Of a stretch of 13,322 bases of DNA, positions 6,601-13,322 are shown piece by piece. Origin of the DNA: an uncultured Bartonella sp. (GTDB lineage Bacteria; Pseudomonadota; Alphaproteobacteria; Rhizobiales; Rhizobiaceae); NCBI GenBank assembly GCA_943913205.1, contig CALTWN010000027.1:1-13322 (forward strand), read 5' to 3'. Position 1 is the stretch's first letter; each line of letters opens with the position of its first letter. Below the pieces are notes generated by a model. The model made no database searches. It saw only the letters and a program-made list of their open reading frames with translations, and was not told the origin of the DNA. Both the position numbers and the translations under genes were made by a program.

Positions 6601-7787
6601 GTCTTAGCGAGCTTATTATGGGTAATAAGGCAATTAGTGGACCACAAAATTATTTACCTGGTTCTAAGCTAGATGAGAATATGTTACGTGAAATACCTCT
6701 TTCACAATGGTGGACATTTTCTTTCTCAAATGATAAATTGCAAAGAAAAATTGAAACCTTACGCAAACAATTTGATGAAAATAAAGAATTGTTGGAAAAG
6801 AGTTTTGCGGATAAGGTTGAAAAGGTTCGCCGCGGTGTAGATATGCTACCAGGTGTAATGAAAATGGTTAAGGTTTTTGTTGCTGTAAAACGTAAAATAC
6901 AGCCCGGAGATAAAATGGCCGGAAGACACGGTAATAAAGGTGTTGTTTCGCGTATTTTGCCTGTAGAAGACATGCCGTTTTTAGAAGATGGTACACATGT
7001 TGATATTGTATTAAATCCCCTGGGTGTGCCAAGTCGTATGAATGTTGGTCAAATTCTTGAAACGCACTTAGGTTGGGCTTGTGCCGGTTTAGCTAAACAA
7101 ATAGAAGCTGCATTACAGCAATATCGTGCTACAAAAGAAGTTGGGCCTTTACGAGAGCGAGTAGAAGCTATAATTCCTGATAATGATCGTAATGAGCCTG
7201 TACGTAAATTTGATGATGATGGAATTGTGCGTTTAGCAAATCAAATGAAAAAAGGTGTTTCCATTGCGACACCCGTATTCGATGGCGCTAATGAGACTTC
7301 TATTAATGAAATGTTGAAATCTGCGGGTTTAAATACTTCAGGGCAAGTAACTTTATATGATGGTCGTACAGGCGAACCATTTGATAGGCAGGTTACCGTT
7401 GGGTATATTTATATGCTTAAATTGCACCATTTGGTTGATGATAAAATACATGCAAGGTCAATAGGTCCGTATTCACTTGTTACGCAGCAACCTTTGGGCG
7501 GTAAAGCACAATTTGGTGGTCAGCGTTTTGGTGAGATGGAGGTATGGGCGTTAGAAGCATATGGTGCTGCTTATACTTTGCAAGAAATGTTAACTGTTAA
7601 ATCAGATGATGTTGCTGGTAGAACAAAGGTTTATGAGGCGATTGTTCGTGGTGACGATACTTTTGAAACTGGTATACCTGAAAGCTTTAATGTTCTTATC
7701 AAAGAAATGAGATCTTTAGGTTTGAATGTGGAGTTGGATGATATTAGTAAACTAGCCGCACAACAAAAGGTAATAGCTCAAAGCTAA
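3654..7787 (+). CDS. rpoB: DNA-directed RNA polymerase subunit beta
   Basis: A 1377-residue protein, in the usual alphaproteobacterial range (E. coli 1342). It forms one pincer of the polymerase and part of the active centre. The N-terminus [23 protein letters not shown] is typical of alphaproteobacteria. The rifampicin pocket at about 517-543 keeps the sensitive-type residues equivalent to E. coli D516, H526 and S531 (here D526, H536, S541). It continues into [33 protein letters not shown]. The motif [12 protein letters not shown] (1085-1096) carries the conserved lysines K1087 and K1095, equivalent to K1065 and K1073. The C-terminus [20 protein letters not shown] is complete. AGAGG (3644-3648) is 5 bases before the ATG. 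It is separated from rplL by 210 bases and from rpoC by 79 bases. Confidence 0.98.
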   Translation: [1377 protein letters not shown]

Positions 7788-7800
7788 ATATAGTATTAGA

Positions 7801-7827
7801 GGCGGGTGCTTTTATGAAGCTTCCGCC
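7801..7827 (+). other. GC-rich hairpin between rpoB and rpoC
   Basis: GGCGG (7801-7805) pairs with CCGCC (7823-7827), and GCTT (7808-7811) pairs with AAGC (7817-7820), with a small 2x2 internal loop and a five-base apical loop. It stands out because the DNA around it is AT-rich. No T-run follows, so it is not a terminator. It may stabilise or mark a cleavage point between the rpoB and rpoC messages; the function is unknown. Confidence 0.5.
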
Positions 7828-7866
7828 ACAAATAGCGAGTAATATTCACTTTATTAGGAGATAAGC

Positions 7867-10800
7867 ATGAACCAAGAGGTCATGAATTTTTTTAGCTCAA
7901 ATTCTTCCGTACAAACTTTTGATTCTATTAAAATTTCTATAGCTAGTCCTGAAAAAATATTGTCTTGGTCTTTTGGTGAGATTAAAAAGCCCGAGACTAT
8001 AAATTATCGTACGTTTAAACCAGAACGTGGCGGATTATTTTGTTCTAGAATTTTTGGTCCGATTAAAGATTATGAGTGCTTATGCGGTAAATATAAACGT
8101 ATGAAGTACAAAGGAGTAATTTGTGAAAAATGCGGTGTTGAAGTTACTTTAGCAAAAGTACGTAGAGATCGTATGGGACACATTGAATTGGCTGCACCTG
8201 TAGCTCATGTTTGGTTTTTACGTTCTTTGCCAAGTAGAATAGCTACTTTACTTGATATTCCTTTAAAAGATATTGAACGTGTTTTATATTTTGAAAATTA
8301 TATTGTTGTTGAGTCAGGCTCTACTCCTTTAAAGCGCTACCAGTTACTTAGCGAAGATGAAAATATAAAAGCTATGGACGAATATGGCAGCCATCAATTT
8401 ACTGCTATGATAGGTGCGGAAGCTATTTATGAAATTTTATCTACACTAGATTTGCCTATGCTAGCTGAAGAGCTACATATAGAATTAAAGGCAACACAGA
8501 CTGAATTAAAACAAGCAAAACTTTTGCGTAGGTTAAAGCTTGTTGAAAATTTTATAGAATCTGGAAATCGTCCAGAATGGATGATTATGAAGGTGATACC
8601 GGTTATTCCTCCAGATTTGCGTCCATTAGTTCCACTTGATGGCGGTAGATTTGCTACTTCTGATCTTAATGATTTGTATAGAAGGGTTATTAATAGAAAT
8701 AACCGTTTGAGAAGACTTTTAGAATTGCGAGCACCTGGCATTATTGTAAGAAACGAAAAACGTATGTTACAAGAGGCTGTTGATGCTTTATTTGATAATG
8801 GGCGTAGAGGTAAGGTTATTGTAGGTGCTAATAAGCGTCCGTTGAAGTCTTTAGCTGATATGCTTAAAGGAAAGCAGGGGCGCTTTAGACAAAATTTATT
8901 AGGTAAGCGTGTTGATTATTCTGGTCGTTCAGTTATTGTTACCGGCCCAGAGCTTAAATTGCATCAATGTGGTTTGCCAAAAAAAATGGCGTTAGAATTG
9001 TTTAAGCCTTTTATCTATTCACGGTTAGACGCAAAGGGGTTTTCATCTACTGTTAAGCAAGCGAAAAAAATTGTTGAAAAAGAACGTCCGGAGGTATGGG
9101 ATATTTTAGACGAAGTTATTCGTGAGCATCCTGTTCTTTTAAATCGTGCGCCAACTTTGCACAGATTAGGAATACAGGCTTTTGAACCTATTTTGATTGA
9201 AGGTAAGGCTATTCAGCTTCATCCCCTTGTTTGTAGTGCGTTTAATGCTGACTTTGATGGCGATCAAATGGCTGTGCATGTTCCGCTATCACTTGAGGCT
9301 CAGCTGGAAGCTAGAGTTTTGATGATGGCAACAAATAATGTGCTGCACCCAGCAAATGGTGCACCTGTTATTGTGCCTTCACAAGATATGGTGCTAGGTT
9401 TATATTATTTATCTTTAATGTATGATGGTGAACCGGGCGAGGGTATGATTTTTGGCGATATGGCAGAGATGCTACACGCTCTTGAATATAAAATTGTAAC
9501 ATATCATTCAAAGATTAAAGCGAGATTTTCTACTATTGATAATGATGGTTCTGCTGTTACAAATATTTATGAAACAACACCAGGTCGTATGTTAATTAGT
9601 GAAGTTTTGCCTAAAGGAGCTGGTATTACTTTCGATATTGTTAATAATGAAATGACCAATAAAAATATTTCTAAAATGATTGACTATGTTTATAGACATT
9701 GCGGACAAAAAGAAGCTGTGGTTTTTTGTGATAAAATAATGCAGCTTGGTTTTACTCACGCATGTAAAGCAGGAATTTCATTTGGTAAAGATGATATGGT
9801 CGTGCCGCAAATGAAAACAAAGCTAATTGCTGAAACAGAGGCTTTGGCAGAAGAATATGAGCAACAATATAATGATGGTCTTATTACGCAAGGTGAGAAA
9901 TATAATAAAGTAGTTGATGCTTGGGGTAAATGTACTGAGCGTGTTGCCGCTGAAATGATGAAAAATATTGAAAAAATTGAAGTGGATAAAGACACGGGTA
10001 GGCGTAAACCTATGAACTCTATCTTTATGATGTCGCATTCTGGAGCTCGTGGATCTGCAAATCAAATGCGTCAGCTAGCGGGTATGCGTGGTTTAATGGC
10101 AAAACCTTCTGGCGAAATTATAGAAACACCAATTGTTTCTAACTTTAAAGAAGGCTTAACTGTTAACGAATATTTTAACTCTACCCATGGTGCGCGTAAG
10201 GGCTTGGCTGATACCGCTTTGAAAACTGCTAATTCTGGATATTTAACGCGACGCTTAGTTGATGTTGCTCAAGATGCTATAATTTCAGAAATAGATTGTG
10301 GAACACAAAAAGGCTTGGTTATGCAGTCTATTGTTGATTCTGGACAGGTTGTTTCTTCATTAGGACAACGTATTTTGGGTCGTATTGCTTTAAATGATAT
10401 TATTCATCCGACTACGAAAGAAGTTTTGGTTGAAGGCGGAAGAATGATAATAGAAACTGATGTAGATGCTATTGAAAAGGCGGCTATTCAATCTGTACAA
10501 ATTCGCTCGGCATTGACTTGCGAAACTAGGTTTGGTGTATGTGCTAAATGTTATGGCCGCGATTTGGCGCGTGGTACTTTAGTAAATTTGGGAGAAGCTG
10601 TTGGTGTTATTGCGGCTCAATCTATAGGCGAGCCAGGAACGCAGCTTACAATGAGAACCTTCCACTTGGGCGGTACTGCACAGGTTGTTGATACTTCTTA
10701 TCTTGAAGCTTCATATGATGGTGTTATTGAGCTTAAAAATTCACATTTGGTACGTAACTCAAATAATAATTTTGTTGTTATGTCTCGTAATTTGGTGTTA

Positions 10801-12060
10801 AGCATTAAAGATAATAATGGAAAAGAGCGCTTTTCACAGCGTATCGCTTATGGTGCAAGATTATTTGTTGATGAAGGTGATGTTGTTCGCAAGGGCATGC
10901 GTTTGGCAGAATGGGATCCGTATTCAAGACCAATTTTAACCCAGGTTTCTGGCTTTGTAGGTTTTGAAGATTTGGTTTCTGGTGTTTCTGTTGCTGAAAG
11001 TGCTGATGAAGCTACGGGTATAATTAAGCGTCAAATTATTGATTGGCGTTCGAATCCTCGTGGTATAAATTTAAAACCCGCTATTGTTATTAAGGACAAA
11101 AAAGGCAAAATAATAAAACTTCCTAAAGATGAAGAAGCGCGTATTTACCTTTCTGTTGATACATTATTATCTACAGAAATTGATACAGAAGTAAAAGCCG
11201 GTGATGTTATTGCTCGTATTTCGCTTGAGGGAGCAAAAACGAAAGATATTACTGGTGGTTTACCTCGTGTTGCTGAGTTATTTGAAGCAAGGCGTCCTAA
11301 AGACCATGCAATAATAGCTGAAATAGATGGTATTATTCGTTTTGGTAAAGACTATAAAAGTAAGCGACGTATACTTATTGAGCCACAAGATGCTTCTATA
11401 GAGCCAGTAGAGTATTTGTTGCCTAAAAATAGAGCTTTCCACTGGCAAGATGGCGATTACATAGAGCGAGGCGATTACGTGTTAGATGGTAATCCTGCAC
11501 CGCATGATATTTTAGCGGTTAAAGGTATAGCTGCTTTAGCATCATATTTAGTAAATGAAGTTCAGGCTGTTTATCGCTTGCAAGGTGTTCTTATCAGCGA
11601 TAAACATATTGAAGTAATCGTTCGTCAGATGCTACAAAAAGTTGAAATAACTGCGGTTGGAGATTCAAGTTATATCGCGGGCGATCAAATTGACCGTATT
11701 GAACTTGATGAGGTTAATGAGAAGCTGATTGAACAAGGAAAAGAGCCTGCAAGCGGCAAGCCTATCTTATTAGGTATTACGAAAGCTTCGCTACAAACTC
11801 CTTCATTTATTTCAGCAGCATCATTCCAAGAAACGACCCGGGTTTTAACAGATGCAGCTGTAGCTGGTAAAATTGATGCTTTACAAGGGCTTAAGGAGAA
11901 CGTAATTGTTGGTAGATTAATTCCTGCAGGAACGGGTGGTGCTATGCGTCAGATTCTTAATATAGCCTATAAACGTGATGAGTTAATATTGGAGCATTAT
12001 CGTAAAACAGGTATATCTGATACGCAAAATACAATGTTAGGATATTTGAATAAATCATAA
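7867..12060 (+). CDS. rpoC: DNA-directed RNA polymerase subunit beta'
   Basis: A 1397-residue protein (E. coli 1407), the other pincer and the main catalytic subunit. The first zinc site is complete: C71, C73, C86 and C89 in CLCGKYKRMKYKGVICEKCG. The catalytic magnesium motif NADFDGDQMAVH has Asp 462, 464 and 466. The second zinc site is also complete: C811, C885, C892 and C895 (CETRFGVCAKC). The bridge-helix/trigger-loop region follows with GEAVGVIAAQSIGEPGTQLTMRTFH. The C-terminal end ETTRVLTDAAVAGKIDALQGLKENVIVGRLIPAGTG is the normal omega-binding region. AGGAG (7856-7860) is 6 bases before the ATG. The gene ends the operon and is followed within 10 bases by a strong terminator. No inteins, splits or unusual insertions are seen. 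Confidence 0.98.
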   Translation: MNQEVMNFFSSNSSVQTFDSIKISIASPEKILSWSFGEIKKPETINYRTFKPERGGLFCSRIFGPIKDYECLCGKYKRMKYKGVICEKCGVEVTLAKVRRDRMGHIELAAPVAHVWFLRSLPSRIATLLDIPLKDIERVLYFENYIVVESGSTPLKRYQLLSEDENIKAMDEYGSHQFTAMIGAEAIYEILSTLDLPMLAEELHIELKATQTELKQAKLLRRLKLVENFIESGNRPEWMIMKVIPVIPPDLRPLVPLDGGRFATSDLNDLYRRVINRNNRLRRLLELRAPGIIVRNEKRMLQEAVDALFDNGRRGKVIVGANKRPLKSLADMLKGKQGRFRQNLLGKRVDYSGRSVIVTGPELKLHQCGLPKKMALELFKPFIYSRLDAKGFSSTVKQAKKIVEKERPEVWDILDEVIREHPVLLNRAPTLHRLGIQAFEPILIEGKAIQLHPLVCSAFNADFDGDQMAVHVPLSLEAQLEARVLMMATNNVLHPANGAPVIVPSQDMVLGLYYLSLMYDGEPGEGMIFGDMAEMLHALEYKIVTYHSKIKARFSTIDNDGSAVTNIYETTPGRMLISEVLPKGAGITFDIVNNEMTNKNISKMIDYVYRHCGQKEAVVFCDKIMQLGFTHACKAGISFGKDDMVVPQMKTKLIAETEALAEEYEQQYNDGLITQGEKYNKVVDAWGKCTERVAAEMMKNIEKIEVDKDTGRRKPMNSIFMMSHSGARGSANQMRQLAGMRGLMAKPSGEIIETPIVSNFKEGLTVNEYFNSTHGARKGLADTALKTANSGYLTRRLVDVAQDAIISEIDCGTQKGLVMQSIVDSGQVVSSLGQRILGRIALNDIIHPTTKEVLVEGGRMIIETDVDAIEKAAIQSVQIRSALTCETRFGVCAKCYGRDLARGTLVNLGEAVGVIAAQSIGEPGTQLTMRTFHLGGTAQVVDTSYLEASYDGVIELKNSHLVRNSNNNFVVMSRNLVLSIKDNNGKERFSQRIAYGARLFVDEGDVVRKGMRLAEWDPYSRPILTQVSGFVGFEDLVSGVSVAESADEATGIIKRQIIDWRSNPRGINLKPAIVIKDKKGKIIKLPKDEEARIYLSVDTLLSTEIDTEVKAGDVIARISLEGAKTKDITGGLPRVAELFEARRPKDHAIIAEIDGIIRFGKDYKSKRRILIEPQDASIEPVEYLLPKNRAFHWQDGDYIERGDYVLDGNPAPHDILAVKGIAALASYLVNEVQAVYRLQGVLISDKHIEVIVRQMLQKVEITAVGDSSYIAGDQIDRIELDEVNEKLIEQGKEPASGKPILLGITKASLQTPSFISAASFQETTRVLTDAAVAGKIDALQGLKENVIVGRLIPAGTGGAMRQILNIAYKRDELILEHYRKTGISDTQNTMLGYLNKS

Positions 12061-12067
12061 ATATATG

Positions 12068-12095
12068 AAAGCAGGCTAAATGCCTGCTTTTTTTT
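12068..12095 (+). terminator. Intrinsic terminator of the rpoBC operon
   Basis: GCAGGC (12071-12076) pairs with GCCTGC (12082-12087) around TAAAT. The stem is lengthened by AAA (12068-12070) pairing with TTT, and eight T's run over 12088-12095. It begins 8 bases after the rpoC stop. It is strong on the plus strand. On the minus strand the T-run is only three bases, so it would serve the convergent gene poorly. Confidence 0.92.
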
Positions 12096-12957
12096 GATTA
12101 ATACATGATTTTATAGATTGTTCTATATTATGTGCGGATAGTTTGGTAATTACACAACTACAGTATTTTGTGCAATATTTATCATTATATTTTGATAAAT
12201 GACACTGTTTTATACATGAATTTAGAAATTGTTGTTTTTGATTTGTAGTTATGTTGTGCGTTAAAAAAAGATTTATTAAAAGTACTATGCTAAAAAGTAT
12301 AGGCTGGTGTATTAGGTAAATAATAAGGCTATTTTTACTGCATAAAATTATAAAATTATTTTGTTTTATATAAAGTGCAATATTAATTTTTAAATAAAGC
12401 CTAGCTAATATAGATCCTATAATCATATACGCTGTCCACGGAAATATAGGCACAAAATCTAAAGATGGTTTTATAAAGTCTGATAAACCTATCCAGCTAA
12501 GTGCTGGGATAGTAATAAAATGTTTATTGAATAATAAAAAAAATAATACTAAAATTATGTTTAAAGCAATGCTTCTCTTAAATAATATAAGCAGTATTAT
12601 AGAATCTATAGTTATATGATGTATGATACCGAAATAAATATAGTTTTGTGGAAAAATAAAATAGGTTATTATAGAAATAGCCAATGAGGCTATAAGTAAT
12701 TTTGCAAGCCTTGTAATAAACCTTTTTTTAAAGTTAGCTTTATTGCCTATAAAATAACTTAACGTTAAACTAAATCCTGAAACTAGTAAAAAGCCCGCTG
12801 CGGTTATATGGGCAAGATACTGCCATAATTTATTATTAAAACTAGAAATGTTTATAAAATTAAAATATGATAAGTCCCAATAAAAATGGTACAATATCAT
12901 AGAAATAAGTAGTGTAAATCTTAAAAGGTCTAGCCAATATAATCTATTTATCTTCAT
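12076..12957 (-). CDS. DUF1624 / heparan-alpha-glucosaminide N-acetyltransferase-like membrane protein with a Cys-rich tail
   Basis: A 293-residue polytopic membrane protein, convergent with rpoC. The N-terminus RLYWLDLLRFTLLISMILYHFYWDL (residues 5-29) is the family's first span with the YHF.WDL motif. Other family-like blocks are AGFLLVSGFSLTLS (54-67), FGIIHHITIDSIILL (109-123), DFVPIFPWTAYMIIGSILARL (167-187) and NSLIIYLIHQPILF (209-222). About seven or eight spans are likely. Family members are thought to transfer acyl groups across the membrane; the substrate here is unknown. After the last span, the tail (about 240-293) has cysteines at 248, 252, 262, 266, 268 and 285. The gene is much richer in AT than the rpo genes. 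I see no Shine-Dalgarno before the ATG at 12957. The stop codon TAG (12078-12076) lies within the rpoC terminator hairpin. Confidence 0.75.
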   Translation of the reverse strand: MKINRLYWLDLLRFTLLISMILYHFYWDLSYFNFINISSFNNKLWQYLAHITAAGFLLVSGFSLTLSYFIGNKANFKKRFITRLAKLLIASLAISIITYFIFPQNYIYFGIIHHITIDSIILLILFKRSIALNIILVLFFLLFNKHFITIPALSWIGLSDFIKPSLDFVPIFPWTAYMIIGSILARLYLKINIALYIKQNNFIILCSKNSLIIYLIHQPILFSIVLLINLFLTHNITTNQKQQFLNSCIKQCHLSKYNDKYCTKYCSCVITKLSAHNIEQSIKSCINQKKAGI

Positions 12958-12991
12958 TATATATATTAATATGAATGAAATATTAAATAAA

Positions 12992-13204
12992 TTATAATTT
13001 TAATTGGATTTTATTGTAGTAGCTTTTATTTGCTAGTTTTATATGTATACGACACAAAGGTTGGGCGCGCCTTTTAGTACGCTTCATTTGATAATATAAT
13101 GTAGACAATAGCTCATGCGCTTTTGACTTACTGAGTAACTTACCATTATTAGTAGGTTTGGCAGTAGGAACAAGTTTACTTAGGGAAGCGTTATTAAAGA
13201 ACAT
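12992..13204 (-). CDS. Doubtful small hypothetical protein, 70 aa
   Basis: An open frame from ATG (13204-13202) to TAA (12994-12992) upstream of, and in the same direction as, the DUF1624-like gene (34 bases between them). The product is basic (about ten Lys and four Arg in the second half around MKRTKRRAQPLCRIHIKLANKS) with no membrane span, signal peptide or motif I recognise. No Shine-Dalgarno is visible. In favour of it being real, its base composition is a little richer in GC than the flanks. Against it, the length is common by chance in DNA without selection. It could also be a decayed gene remnant. Confidence 0.25.
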   Translation of the reverse strand: MFFNNASLSKLVPTAKPTNNGKLLSKSKAHELLSTLYYQMKRTKRRAQPLCRIHIKLANKSYYNKIQLKL

Positions 13205-13274
13205 AGATAAATCTTTTTTTAACCAGCGTGAATAAAATTATTACAACATGATTGTCTTAAAAAAAAGTTATAAA

Positions 13275-13319
13275 AAATTTAATTAACAAAGCGAAGCAAG
13301 ATTCGTTGATTAAAAATTT
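13275..13319. repeat. Imperfect inverted repeat at the right edge
   Basis: The left arm, AAATTTAATTAACAAAGCGAA at 13275-13295, and the right arm at 13302-13319 are near complements with a few bulges. CGAA/TTCG closes a GCAAGA loop (13296-13301), and AAATTT lies at both outer ends. It may be the edge of a palindromic repeat element, a terminator of a gene outside the window, or a structured RNA; the window ends three bases after it, so it cannot be resolved. Confidence 0.4.
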
Positions 13320-13322
13320 CTC

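Larger units (their letters stand above)
12958..13322. other. AT-rich flank with no firmly supported gene
   Basis: This 365-base stretch upstream of the DUF1624-like gene holds only the doubtful 70-codon frame and the inverted repeat at its right edge. It probably contains the promoter of the DUF1624-like gene, but many AT-rich hexamers fit and none can be singled out. I see no tRNA, terminator with a clear T-run, or mobile-element end. Confidence 0.6.

Noticed and set aside
6173..6973. Minus-strand frames opposite rpoB
   Set aside because: They lie wholly within rpoB, have no ribosome site and no recognisable product.
9756..10065. Minus-strand frames opposite rpoC
   Set aside because: Two overlapping frames in different phases within a highly conserved gene; both are shadows.

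Overview
The window is the tuf–trnW–secE–nusG–rplK–rplA–rplJ–rplL–rpoB–rpoC transcription/translation cluster of an AT-rich bacterium, followed by one convergent gene and an AT-rich flank. The gene order (tRNA-Trp between tuf and secE), the short single-span SecE, the protein sequences (for example the RpoB N-terminus and the RplJ N-terminus around NRAEKSQ) and the L10-leader sequence all point to an alphaproteobacterium. The low GC fits a reduced or host-associated genome (Rickettsiales/Holosporales-like) or a streamlined marine lineage. I cannot name a genus.

Layout: 1-52 is the last 16 codons of tuf. 58-83 is a perfect hairpin just before tRNA-Trp (89-164). secE (203-415) and nusG (437-970) follow. 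A 174-base gap then holds a stem that resembles the L1-binding helix of 23S rRNA, followed by rplK and rplA, which are 4 bases apart. The 249 bases between rplA and the inferred rplJ start hold an L10-type leader, a long stem-loop and an intrinsic-terminator-like hairpin ending 24 bases before the TTG start. rplJ and rplL follow. A 210-base gap with several hairpins separates rplL from rpoB, and a short hairpin sits between rpoB and rpoC. rpoC ends in a strong intrinsic terminator at 12068-12095.

The cluster works as one unit. EF-Tu, L11, L1, L10 and L7/L12 make the ribosomal stalk and factor-binding machinery. SecE is part of the protein export channel. NusG is a transcription elongation factor. 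RpoB and RpoC form the catalytic core of RNA polymerase. The gaps carry candidate feedback elements: an L1 target before rplK, an L10 target before rplJ, and possible partial terminators that would set the ratio of ribosomal protein to polymerase synthesis.

On the minus strand, 12957-12076 encodes a very AT-rich membrane protein of the DUF1624/heparan-alpha-glucosaminide N-acetyltransferase-like group with an unusual cysteine-rich tail. Its stop codon lies inside the rpoC terminator hairpin. The last 365 bases hold only a weak 70-codon reading frame and an imperfect inverted repeat cut by the window edge. I found no CRISPR array, insertion sequence, phage or defence gene. The most interesting material is regulatory RNA, chiefly the rplJ leader.
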